A stretch of DNA of 64,000 nt, from positions 496,001-560,000 of the forward strand of contig NZ_PYMB01000001.1 of the NCBI RefSeq assembly GCF_003026455.1, read 5' to 3'. This document shows positions 18,503 to 26,254 of the stretch, piece by piece. The position numbers and the translations under genes were made by a program. Each line of letters begins with the position of its first letter. The first letter of the stretch is position 1. Source of the DNA: Photobacterium rosenbergii. Its GTDB lineage: Bacteria; Pseudomonadota; Gammaproteobacteria; Enterobacterales; Vibrionaceae. Below the pieces are notes generated by a model. It was given only the letters and a program-made list of their open reading frames with translations, had not been told where the DNA came from and ran no database searches.

Positions 18503-19101
18503 TCACTGAATCGGTAAAAGCAGATGATGGTGGTACGGAAGGTAAATGGGTCGCGCTGGCGATTGCAGTTATCCTGGTGATAGCCTTTTTTGCCTTGCCT
18601 TATCACCAAGCGGGGAAGGTAGAAGACAAGCTTGAGAGTTACCAAGTTTCAATTAACGAAATACCGTCTTCACAATTGGCTATGATTGCGGAACTTCGCT
18701 TGGCACATGAAGAAATCCGTAATGTATTTCAGGATAACCTCGACAGTGCACTGGTTTCTGAACAAGTCATTTCTAATTCGCACTGGCCTTTGGTCGATGA
18801 GCTTGAGTCTTTCTGGCTTGCCCCATTTATCAAAGATAAAAGCTGGCAGCACAAAGGGCGTCACCTGTGGGAAATGGTGGCAGAAGGCGTTTACTTGGGT
18901 GTGCCGCAGGAGCTAGGCCCGAATCAAGAAAATACTGCCATTGTCCTAATCAGTACTGAGATTGAACCTATTATCTGGTTCAAATCAACGTCAGTTGAAA
19001 AAGCTATTGAAACACCTTCTTCGTTTACCTCTTCGGCATTGGCTGAATTTGGCTGGTCTCAAGTCTCTTTCCCAGACAGTAAACATCGCCACTCACACTA
19101 A
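18499..19101 (+). CDS. DUF6162 single-pass membrane protein (FpvK-like)
   Basis: The 200-residue product has a short cytoplasmic start, one transmembrane helix (WVALAIAVILVIAFFALPY, about 15-33) and a periplasmic domain that resembles the DUF6162 family. Its C terminus, DSKHRHSH, is a small histidine cluster that could bind metal. The start overlaps the preceding stop (ATGA). By position it corresponds to one of the membrane-anchored accessory proteins of the Pseudomonas fpv cluster. Function is unknown. Confidence 0.7.
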   Translation: MITESVKADDGGTEGKWVALAIAVILVIAFFALPYHQAGKVEDKLESYQVSINEIPSSQLAMIAELRLAHEEIRNVFQDNLDSALVSEQVISNSHWPLVDELESFWLAPFIKDKSWQHKGRHLWEMVAEGVYLGVPQELGPNQENTAIVLISTEIEPIIWFKSTSVEKAIETPSSFTSSALAEFGWSQVSFPDSKHRHSH

Positions 19102-19131
19102 ATAGCAATCCACTGACTATTTGGAAAATAA

Positions 19132-20052
19132 ATGAAAACTACAAACCTAATCTTTAAAGGGCTTCTATGCAGTGCACTGATGCTCGCGCTCTCAACACAA
19201 GTTTATGCGGCTGAAAAGCTCAATATCGGTATCACGCTGCAACCTTACTATAGCTACGTTAAAGCTGTTGTTGGTGACAAAGCCAACATCGTTCCACTTG
19301 TTGATGCAGGGTTTAATCCTCACAACTACCAGCCGCAACCCAATGATCTCCGTCGACTAAATCAGATGGATATAATTGTGGTCAATGGTATTGGCCATGA
19401 CGATTTCGCTCTGAAGGTCATTGCCGCGGCAAACCGTGATGATTTGGTCGTTATTGAGGCCAACAAAGATGTCCCTCTGCTGCCAGCTATGGGTCAGTCA
19501 GTGGGTGATGGCGCGGTCAACCCCCATACCTTCGTCGGGCTTTCTACCACTATCCAGAAGGTCTACACCATTGCCAATGAGCTATCGAAATTAGATCCGG
19601 AGAATGCCCGTTTCTATCGCAGCAATGCCAGAAAGTACTCTCTTGCTTTCCGTAAGTTAAAACATGAGGCCATGGTCGAGCTTGGTGATCTGGACACCAG
19701 CGGTATGGTTGTTGCCACAACCCACAATGCTTATGGTTATTTGCTGCAGGAGTTCGGCGTAGACGTTGCAGCAGTCATCGAGCCTGCGCACGGTGTCGAG
19801 CCAAGTGCTAGCCAGTTACAGGAGACTATTACGAAGATCCGGCAATCAGGTATCGATGTGTTGTTTTATGAACTGAACATGCCTAACCGCTATGTCGACA
19901 CCATTGAGGAAGCCACCAGTGTTCAGCTTTACCGTTTTTCACACATGACGCATGGTCCTTACGAAGCTGGCAAGGTCGAAAAGGAAATGAAAGAAAACCT
20001 CGACACCTTAATCGAAGCCATGCAGTTTGTCGCCAAAAGGAAGGTAAGTTAA
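19132..20052 (+). CDS. Metal ABC transporter binding protein, ZnuA/TroA family (FpvC-like)
   Basis: The 306-residue protein has a signal peptide (cut after QVYA, about 24) and the cluster A-I metal-binding-protein fold with likely ligands in FNPHNYQPQP, VNPHTFVGLS and the AHGVEPSASQ region. The long His-rich loop of true ZnuA zinc chaperones is missing, which argues against a dedicated high-affinity zinc role and is compatible with iron or manganese. It would collect metal released in the periplasm and deliver it to the permease. Its stop overlaps the ATPase start (TAATG). Confidence 0.82.
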   Translation: MKTTNLIFKGLLCSALMLALSTQVYAAEKLNIGITLQPYYSYVKAVVGDKANIVPLVDAGFNPHNYQPQPNDLRRLNQMDIIVVNGIGHDDFALKVIAAANRDDLVVIEANKDVPLLPAMGQSVGDGAVNPHTFVGLSTTIQKVYTIANELSKLDPENARFYRSNARKYSLAFRKLKHEAMVELGDLDTSGMVVATTHNAYGYLLQEFGVDVAAVIEPAHGVEPSASQLQETITKIRQSGIDVLFYELNMPNRYVDTIEEATSVQLYRFSHMTHGPYEAGKVEKEMKENLDTLIEAMQFVAKRKVS

Positions 20053-20804
20053 TGGTCGGCCCGAGTATTTCGCTGAAAAACGTCAACCTGCAGTATGGCG
20101 ATAACCAAATTCTCCATGAAATCAATCATCAGTTTGAAGCCGGCCAGTGTCATGTTGTGATGGGGCCTAATGGTGGTGGCAAAACGTCTTTATTGCGTTC
20201 GATATTGGGGCTGACACCGTTTACCGGCAATATCGATATTCACTGGTCTGGTCGCAAAGGGAAAGTTGGCTATGTTCCTCAAAAAGCCGTATTCGAGTCG
20301 AGCCTACCGTTAACTGTGATGGACTTTATCTTACTTAACCAAAGCCGCACGCCGCTGTTTTGGTCTCGTTGGCGGAATCTATCCAAGCAGCGAAGCTTTG
20401 CCCTCGAACAACTTGAGCGCGTCGGTATGGTCGAACGTGCCGAGCGCAGAATGGGGCAGTTGTCAGGCGGTGAACAACAGCGTGTCCTGTTTGCACAGGC
20501 CTTACTGGATAACCCTGATCTACTGGTGTTGGACGAACCAACTACCGGCATGGACGAGCAGGGGGTGCGCTACCTTGAGTCCCTTATTATGGAACTTGTC
20601 ACAGAAGGTAAAACCCTGCTAGCTGTACACCACGATGTTTCTGCGGTTAGACGCCTACAAGCTAGGGTTCACGTGGTGAACCGCCAGCTTGTGGATAGCG
20701 GTTCTGTGCAGGAGGTTTTGACTCCTGAAAAAGTAGAAAGGCTTTTTAATCACTATTCCTGTTCGAATGTTGATGTGATGAAGAAACAAGGTAAAGCAGC
20801 ATGA
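20052..20804 (+). CDS. Metal ABC transporter ATPase (FpvD/ZnuC-like)
   Basis: The 250-residue ATPase has Walker A GPNGGGKTSLL, Q-loop VPQKA, signature LSGGEQQRVLFAQAL, Walker B LLVLDEPTTG and the switch His in LLAVHHDVS, so all catalytic elements are present. It is the ZnuC/TroB-type partner of the neighbouring permease. It overlaps the permease gene by 4 bp. Together with the binding protein it makes a complete importer. Confidence 0.88.
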   Translation: MVGPSISLKNVNLQYGDNQILHEINHQFEAGQCHVVMGPNGGGKTSLLRSILGLTPFTGNIDIHWSGRKGKVGYVPQKAVFESSLPLTVMDFILLNQSRTPLFWSRWRNLSKQRSFALEQLERVGMVERAERRMGQLSGGEQQRVLFAQALLDNPDLLVLDEPTTGMDEQGVRYLESLIMELVTEGKTLLAVHHDVSAVRRLQARVHVVNRQLVDSGSVQEVLTPEKVERLFNHYSCSNVDVMKKQGKAA

Positions 20805-21679
20805 TGGATTCAATACGCCAATTGGCACTTGCCGGGGTTGAAGCCGGATGGCTGAGCGAGAGCTTTTCGTATGCGTTTTTGGTTAATGCCGTTGTTGCAG
20901 CGTTGCTAGTAGGCCCTTTGCTTGGTGGTTTGGGAACGTTAGTTATTGCCAAGCGTTTGGCTTTCTTTTCAGAAGCTGTAGGCCATGCAGCTCTTACGGG
21001 TATTGCGTTGGGCGTACTATTAGGTGAACCGCCTGAAAACCCGATCATTGGTTTGTTCTGCTTCTGTATGGTGTTTGCACTGCTGCTGCATTTTGTCCGG
21101 AACCGTACCAACGTACCTTATGATACCTTGGTAGGCGTTTTTTTGGCATTGGCGCTTGCGGTAGGCGCTGCAATGCTGATGTATGTCGCGCGAAAAATTA
21201 ACATCCACATGCTTGAAAATGTACTGTTTGGTTCGATCTTAACGGTCACAGATCAAGATATTTTGATTCTGGCATTGAGCTGTTTGTTGATCATCTTGGT
21301 CCTCATACCGACCTTCAACCGAATCCTACTTACTTGCATTAGTCCTGATATAGCAAGGGTGCGTGGTCATGCAACGCACTTTTATGATTACCTGTTTGTC
21401 ATGATGATCACCTTGGTAACGATCGCGTCCGTGAAGATTATCGGCGCCGTACTTGTTGGTGCGCTGTTACTGATCCCCGGGGCGACTGCCCGCCTGATGA
21501 CGAAGAACATGGGGGACTTTGTCCTGGTTTCAGCCTTACTGGCAACAGTGAGTTGCTTGGTTGGGACGATTTTACCGATGGAGCTAGAGGTGCCTGTTCC
21601 ATCAGGCGCTGCGATTATTATTGTCTCGGCCTTCTTCTTCCTTGTAGCGACAAGCTATCGAATTGTACGTAAAAGCTAG
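20801..21679 (+). CDS. Metal ABC transporter permease (FpvE/ZnuB-like)
   Basis: This 292-residue membrane protein is of the ABC-3 family (ZnuB/TroC/MntB). It shows eight or so transmembrane segments and conserved pieces such as RLAFFSEAVGHAALTGIALG (about 49-68) and IKIIGAVLVGALLLIPGATARL-type sequence near 205-225. It forms the inner-membrane channel for the metal ion. Its last codons overlap possible starts of the next gene. Confidence 0.87.
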   Translation: MMDSIRQLALAGVEAGWLSESFSYAFLVNAVVAALLVGPLLGGLGTLVIAKRLAFFSEAVGHAALTGIALGVLLGEPPENPIIGLFCFCMVFALLLHFVRNRTNVPYDTLVGVFLALALAVGAAMLMYVARKINIHMLENVLFGSILTVTDQDILILALSCLLIILVLIPTFNRILLTCISPDIARVRGHATHFYDYLFVMMITLVTIASVKIIGAVLVGALLLIPGATARLMTKNMGDFVLVSALLATVSCLVGTILPMELEVPVPSGAAIIIVSAFFFLVATSYRIVRKS

Positions 21680-21698
21680 TATAGATATGGAATTTGAA

Positions 21699-22583
21699 AT
21701 GAATAAAAAGGCGATGAAAGTCATTCGTGTGCTTGGCGTTTGTTCTGTTATGTTGACAGCGACCATTGTAGAAGCAAAAGATATCCTGACCGCGACGCCT
21801 GTGACATATATGGTTTCGTCCGAATTGACCAAGCGAACGGGGTTATCCACTCAATATCTGCCGCCAAAGCGTTATGGAATGATGCGTTTACCCAACTGGT
21901 TTACCAGTAAAGGGGCAGAAAGTACGGCTCAACTAGCGGCAGAGGCCACTGCGGTGGTGACTATTGGTGCGGTGTGGCCTCAGGATCCTTTGTATGTGCA
22001 TGCACGGAAAGGAAACATCAGGATTATTGAGATTGATGCCTCTCAGTCCATTTCACCAAGAGCCCAGGGTGTCGCTGCACTTCGGTTAGATAACGGTATG
22101 ATATCACCGTTTACATGGCTAAACCCTTCCAACCTGACTCGTATGGTTGCGATTGTCAGCCAGGACTTGCAGCAACTATGGCCCGAGCATGCTACCAAGA
22201 TTGCCGAGAATCAGCAGCAATTAATGGTTGCCATCCGTGCATTGACTAATAGGCAACAGACTAGCTTGTTTGAAGCCGAAGTAGACTCTGTGATTCTGAT
22301 GTCACAAGAGTTGGAAGATTTTGCTGCAGGAAACCAACTGTTTGTTGTGGGGCGTTATACCAAGCCTGAATTAGATTGGAGTCAGCAAGATAAACAAGAC
22401 TTGTTTGCGACATTGAAGGCCGAACCTAATGTTTGGATTCTAACGACGCGAAAACTGAGTAAATCTCTGCAAGAACAATTACCTAATCCGAATAGAGTAA
22501 TGATCATCGATCCTATCGACAGGTGGGGCAAAAATGGCATTGATTCTTCTGACCCATTATCTCGGTGGGAAATAAAAATATAA
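21699..22583 (+). CDS. Second ZnuA-like binding protein lacking a metal-ligand His (FpvF-like)
   Basis: The 294-residue product has a signal peptide (cut after IVEA, about 26) and the general ZnuA/TroA layout, but where the family has N-P-H-x-W-L-D-P it reads SPFTWLNP (residues 136-143), so the ligand His is replaced by Phe. The N-terminal ligand motif is also not recognisable. It is unlikely to bind a bare metal ion in the usual way. In Pseudomonas the corresponding FpvF works together with FpvC and has been reported to bind the siderophore. Start 21699 is preferred, with ATG 21687 as the alternative. Last gene of the operon. Confidence 0.72.
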   Translation: MNKKAMKVIRVLGVCSVMLTATIVEAKDILTATPVTYMVSSELTKRTGLSTQYLPPKRYGMMRLPNWFTSKGAESTAQLAAEATAVVTIGAVWPQDPLYVHARKGNIRIIEIDASQSISPRAQGVAALRLDNGMISPFTWLNPSNLTRMVAIVSQDLQQLWPEHATKIAENQQQLMVAIRALTNRQQTSLFEAEVDSVILMSQELEDFAAGNQLFVVGRYTKPELDWSQQDKQDLFATLKAEPNVWILTTRKLSKSLQEQLPNPNRVMIIDPIDRWGKNGIDSSDPLSRWEIKI

Positions 22584-22593
22584 CGATATTAAC

Positions 22594-22617
22594 GGCCCGA
22601 AATTTTTGTTTCGGGCC
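22594..22617 (+). terminator. Hairpin after the iron/metal operon
   Basis: GGCCCGAAA (22594-22602) pairs perfectly with TTTCGGGCC (22609-22617) around a TTTTTG loop, 10 bp after the last stop codon. No U-run follows directly, so termination may be partial. Confidence 0.65.
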
Positions 22618-22623
22618 TACTTA

Positions 22624-22679
22624 AATAGCCAATAGCCAATAGCCAATAGCCAATAGCCAATAGCCAATAGCCAATAGCC
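22624..22679. repeat. Heptanucleotide tandem repeat (AATAGCC)x8
   Basis: Eight perfect copies of AATAGCC run head to tail in the gap between the convergent iron operon and the following minus-strand gene. The array ends 6 bp before that gene's stop codon, so it is not in a promoter or coding frame. Such perfect short arrays vary in copy number by slippage and can serve as typing loci. Confidence 0.97.
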
Positions 22680-22685
22680 ATTAAT

Positions 22686-23771
22686 CTAATTCGTCGGTAA
22701 AGGAATAGACCTCATTAGCCTATCTATTCCTCGGTTGGCAGTGAAAAACAATTCTAATTCAACCATGATGCCGGGGTTAGCTTTGTACTGAAACTCATGC
22801 TGGAAATCGAGTTCAGGGGTAACCGTCATATATAACCAATTGCTATACAGACGATGGGTCCAAGCAACTTCTAACCACGAGTTTGTTATGGAGTAATTTG
22901 GTGTTGAGTCCGCACTGATACCAATTGAATACCTCAACAAATTATCACTGTTAATCCTATCGAAAATCTCTGCTTGCTGGACGAATTCCCAGTTGTCGTC
23001 ATCATCTAAATATTGAGCGCTTGAGCCCAACTTTAAAATGGTTGTTGGATCTTCAGGTAATGAAAAATAGAAGTCTAGTTCGGTCAGCGCACCTGGACCT
23101 CTGGATTCGAAATAAAATATTTCCTGTTTGATACGGCTAGTCCAAGTATGGCTGAGCTTATCGACACGCCTTAAATCGGCACGTGCAAATGGGTCGAGAG
23201 GAAGCTTAATTTTTAAACCTAGGTCAAGGTTAGTTTTCCATTTACCCAATTGTTGCCCCTGCAGGCGAAACCCACCTAAAGCGCCAGACAAGCCGTCATC
23301 TGAACGGTTACTGATACCACGCTGCTTATCTTCTAGTCGGTCAAAGTCTGAGGGGTCTGTATCGAGAATAATCTTCCAGTTTTTCTCAGTATGGGGAAGA
23401 TCTATCTTGAGCTTTACACTGGCGTCAGGGTCAAAATACTCCCTGTGGGTATAACGGCCTTTGAGTTTGATTTTAAGATAGCTGTTATTGAGCATAGGCA
23501 GTTCATCATCGTCTTTTGAGATAAAGTGATCGATGGATGAGCTGTAGTCGTGCACTGAGTCAGAGATAAAATCCTGTGTGTCGTCTACCCAATCCACAAA
23601 GGTTTCTTCATCATTAAGGTCAGAATGTATTCTGTCGTAATGAATATCATAGGCCTCTTCTTTTACTTCACCAGCAAGGAGATAACACGGAGTGAGTAAA
23701 ATGACGCAAGAGATAGCCATAAAGGATAGGGGCTTGCGCATGTAATCAAAGAGATTTGAATACTGCCACAT
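22686..23771 (-). CDS. Predicted outer-membrane beta-barrel protein, unknown function
   Basis: The 361-residue product has an N-terminal signal region (hydrophobic core FMAISCVILLTPCYLLAG) and then alternating amphipathic stretches rich in Tyr, Trp, Asp and Lys (LKIKLKGRYTHREYF, KTNLDLGLKIKLPL, LEVAWTHRLYSNWLYMTVTPEL), consistent with beta-barrel strands. An acidic stretch (about 40-90) precedes the barrel-like part. I recognise no named family. The start at 23771 is supported by a GGGAGA site; a second ATG 10 codons in (23741) is possible. It stands alone, transcribed leftward, converging with the iron operon. Confidence 0.6.
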   Translation of the reverse strand: MWQYSNLFDYMRKPLSFMAISCVILLTPCYLLAGEVKEEAYDIHYDRIHSDLNDEETFVDWVDDTQDFISDSVHDYSSSIDHFISKDDDELPMLNNSYLKIKLKGRYTHREYFDPDASVKLKIDLPHTEKNWKIILDTDPSDFDRLEDKQRGISNRSDDGLSGALGGFRLQGQQLGKWKTNLDLGLKIKLPLDPFARADLRRVDKLSHTWTSRIKQEIFYFESRGPGALTELDFYFSLPEDPTTILKLGSSAQYLDDDDNWEFVQQAEIFDRINSDNLLRYSIGISADSTPNYSITNSWLEVAWTHRLYSNWLYMTVTPELDFQHEFQYKANPGIMVELELFFTANRGIDRLMRSIPLPTN

Positions 23772-24087
23772 CCCATTTCTCCCATAACTACATGACGAAT
23801 ATGAACTTATTTATATTGTTAAGTATAGACTGCAGAGTAATTGATTACATACTTTGAGTGTTGATTTATTAAAATGAGATCTAATTCTAAAAAATAAAAA
23901 CAAAATAACCTGTAGGTTATATATGTAGGCTGTTCGATTGAGCTGAAATTTATATAAAACATAAGTTTAGTATAGAGAATATTTTGTTACACATGATTTT
24001 CCTATTGATGAATAAATTAAACATCTTCAGCTACACTTTAGGTGTCTAGATTGATCAACACCTCTGGCTAATAATTTGGAGAAGCTG
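23772..24087. other. AT-rich divergent promoter region
   Basis: This 316-bp gap separates two divergent genes and is strongly AT-rich. It should contain both promoters. I see no gene, operator palindrome or RNA element in it. A GGAG at 24078-24081 serves as ribosome binding site for the gene at 24088. Confidence 0.5.
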
Positions 24088-24369
24088 ATGGATAGTGTCG
24101 ATGTTGAAGGGATCAAAAGGGATGTGTCACATAAAGTTGTTGATATCTTTGAATCATTTGAGGAGGACAATAACCGCTTACCCACAATGGAAGAGTTCAG
24201 GCAGCTATTTAACAATGAAGCAGATCAGTACATTGGCCCTAGTGAAACGTTGAGGGTTAAACCTGGCAGCGTGTTGCATGACAAGTTACAGGAGCGGGAG
24301 CAAAAGCTCTGGCGAGCGGTTAACGAACTCGAAGCAGAACAACGATTTCTTCGCTCTGAAACTTATTAG
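24088..24369 (+). CDS. Small hypothetical helical protein
   Basis: A 93-residue frame starts at ATG 24088 with GGAG seven bases upstream. The product is acidic and mainly helical, with no signal peptide or transmembrane helix (GIKRDVSHKVVDIFESFEEDNNRLPTMEEF and a C-terminal EREQKLWRAVNELEAEQRFL that looks like a short coiled coil). I recognise no family. It is followed by a good terminator and stands alone. Confidence 0.6.
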   Translation: MDSVDVEGIKRDVSHKVVDIFESFEEDNNRLPTMEEFRQLFNNEADQYIGPSETLRVKPGSVLHDKLQEREQKLWRAVNELEAEQRFLRSETY

Positions 24370-24416
24370 CAAAGTGAGTTGGCTCTAAAGGGTAGGAATG
24401 TTGCTTATGGTGAGTT

Positions 24417-24457
24417 AGTGGTAATTATCTTTTCACGGGTAGTTACCACTTTTTTTC
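24417..24457 (+). terminator. Rho-independent terminator
   Basis: AGTGGTAA (24417-24424) pairs with TTACCACT (24443-24450), followed by seven T. It ends the small gene at 24088; it also lies just beyond the stop of the leftward liu operon and, read on the other strand, could act on that too. Confidence 0.75.
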
Positions 24458-24461
24458 TTTA

Positions 24462-25391
24462 TTACTGCAGCCTTTTCGCTCGTAAAGCCTGTGAGACATT
24501 TGAGCGAGGGCTAATGTTCAGTGCATCGCTAATCATCCAGCCCGCTAATGCTATTTTTTCTAGTTCTAAGCCAGTTTCGATCCCGAGTTGTTGGCAAAGA
24601 TAGACAACATCTTCAGTCGCCACATTGCCACTTGCCCCTGGTGCGTAAGGACATCCCCCCAAGCCTGCAACGCTGGCATCGATAGTACGAATTCCCATCG
24701 ACAGGGCTTGATAGATATTAGGTAGGGCTTGGCCCCAAGTATTATGAAAGTGGACCGCTATCTGGTTGCTGGGGATATGGTTCTGAATTGTCTCTATAAG
24801 CTTGGCTACTTTTAGTGGGGTGCCTGTGCCGATAGTATCGCCCAATGACACTTCATAGCAGCCCATATCAATTAGTGTCCTTGCAACCTCCAAAACCTGA
24901 GTTGTATCTGTCGATCCATCATAAGGGCAGTCTATAACGCAGGATAAGTAGCCTCTCACGGGTATATTGTGGAGTTGCGCTAAAGCCATAACGGGCTCAA
25001 AACGTTTGAGACTTTCTGCAATCGAACAATTAATATTGTGCTGGCTAAATCCTTCTGATGCTGAACCAAAAATAGCAACCTCATCGGCCTGAGCACTAAG
25101 AGCCATTTCAAACCCCTGAATATTGGGGGTGAGTGCCGAGTAGGTAATATTATCCTGTCGTTCTATGGCTCGCATGACATTCAGAGAATCTGCCATTTGC
25201 GGTACTCGCTTGGCTGAGACAAACGAACCCGCTTCTATGTGTTTGAGCCCTGATAGGGAAAGTAAGTTGATGAAGTCCACTTTGGTCTGTGTCGGTAAGG
25301 AGGACTCGTTTTGCAGACCATCACGAGCACCCACTTCAAAGAGAGTGACTCTATCTGGAAAGTCGCTTGAACAATCGGGCCGTTTAATCAT
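24462..25391 (-). CDS. liuE: Hydroxymethylglutaryl-CoA lyase (LiuE)
   Basis: The 309-residue enzyme cleaves HMG-CoA to acetoacetate and acetyl-CoA, the last step of leucine breakdown. It has the metal-site segment FEVGARDGLQNE (about 18-29), AGSFVSAKRVPQMAD, the HFHNTWGQALPN ligand region and the catalytic-Cys loop GLGGCPYAPGASGNVATED. Length matches the family. Its ATG lies inside the end of liuC (8-bp overlap). In the usual liuABCDE order the biotin-containing liuD sits between these two genes, but here it is missing. Confidence 0.93.
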   Translation of the reverse strand: MIKRPDCSSDFPDRVTLFEVGARDGLQNESSLPTQTKVDFINLLSLSGLKHIEAGSFVSAKRVPQMADSLNVMRAIERQDNITYSALTPNIQGFEMALSAQADEVAIFGSASEGFSQHNINCSIAESLKRFEPVMALAQLHNIPVRGYLSCVIDCPYDGSTDTTQVLEVARTLIDMGCYEVSLGDTIGTGTPLKVAKLIETIQNHIPSNQIAVHFHNTWGQALPNIYQALSMGIRTIDASVAGLGGCPYAPGASGNVATEDVVYLCQQLGIETGLELEKIALAGWMISDALNISPRSNVSQALRAKRLQ

Positions 25392-26226
25392 GAGGGGATA
25401 TCCAGTTAGGCTTACGCTTTTGCAAAAAAGCCGATAATCCTTCTTGCCCTTCAGGCGAGACCCTCAGTTCAGCAATAATCTTAGAAGTCTGTTGTCTCAT
25501 AGAATCATCCAAGAAAGTAGATTCACAAAGGTGACAAAGCGCCTTAGCTTCCCTGACGGCGTTGGGACTATTGCGAGAAATTTGTTTAAGGAGTTCCTCT
25601 AGGCATGGGTTTAATGCCTGAGGTGTCAAAACGAGTTTATGGACAATATTTAGCTCTTTTGCTTGATAAGCATTAATGAGCTCTGCTGTTAGCATGTAAC
25701 GTCTTGCATGCCGCTGGCCCATTGCACGACACACATAAGGACCAATTGTCGCGGGTACTAAGCCAAGTTTTACTTCACTAAGACAAAACGTTGTCTCTTT
25801 GCTGGCAATAGCGATATCACAACAACATATCAATCCAAGAGCTCCGCCAAACGCAGCCCCCTGTACTAAGGCAATGGTGGGTATGGATAATGTATCTAAT
25901 TGGTGTAATAGCTCGGCAAGGTTTTCTGCATCTTTGATGTTTTCTTCCATGCTGAATTCGGCAAGAGACTGCATCCAGTTGAGATCAGCCCCTGCACTAA
26001 AGTGTGTCCCATTGGCTCGTAATACAAGTGCTCTGGCATCTTTGTCTTGTTTTAACTGGTTGAGAAGCGTTAACAAATGCTCAATGATATGGCTGTCGAA
26101 GGCATTTTTCTTTTCAGGCCGATTTAAGGTAATAGTGGCGATACCGTTTTCATCAAGATGAAACAGTAAATCCTGCTGTTGGGTGTTGGGACTAGTGCTT
26201 GAGCTATTACTGATAATTTGATTCAT
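25384..26226 (-). CDS. liuC: Methylglutaconyl-CoA hydratase / enoyl-CoA hydratase (LiuC)
   Basis: The 280-residue crotonase-fold protein has the oxyanion-hole motifs THFSAGADLNWMQ and GAAFGGALGLICCCDIAIA, the segment FCLSEVKLGLVPATIGPYV with the catalytic-region Glu, and the usual C-terminal FLQKRKPNW. In this operon it should hydrate 3-methylglutaconyl-CoA to HMG-CoA. Start 26226 is supported by a GAGG-type site and gives MNQIISNSSS; the longer frame upstream runs into liuB and looks non-coding. It is separated from liuB by 28 bp and overlaps liuE. Confidence 0.88.
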   Translation of the reverse strand: MNQIISNSSSTSPNTQQQDLLFHLDENGIATITLNRPEKKNAFDSHIIEHLLTLLNQLKQDKDARALVLRANGTHFSAGADLNWMQSLAEFSMEENIKDAENLAELLHQLDTLSIPTIALVQGAAFGGALGLICCCDIAIASKETTFCLSEVKLGLVPATIGPYVCRAMGQRHARRYMLTAELINAYQAKELNIVHKLVLTPQALNPCLEELLKQISRNSPNAVREAKALCHLCESTFLDDSMRQQTSKIIAELRVSPEGQEGLSAFLQKRKPNWISPHD

Positions 26227-26254
26227 AAACTTGCCTCGCACTTCATTTATAGCC

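Noticed and set aside
17247..22583. The metal operon as a ZnuABC or Zrg zinc uptake system
   Set aside because: The binding protein lacks the His-rich loop of ZnuA, no DUF2796 ZrgA-type protein is present, and the PepSY, DUF2271 and DUF6162 partners point to the fpv-like group. Zinc is not excluded.
22624..22679. The AATAGCC array as a CRISPR array
   Set aside because: Units are 7 bp and directly adjacent with no spacers, and no cas genes are nearby. It is a simple tandem repeat.
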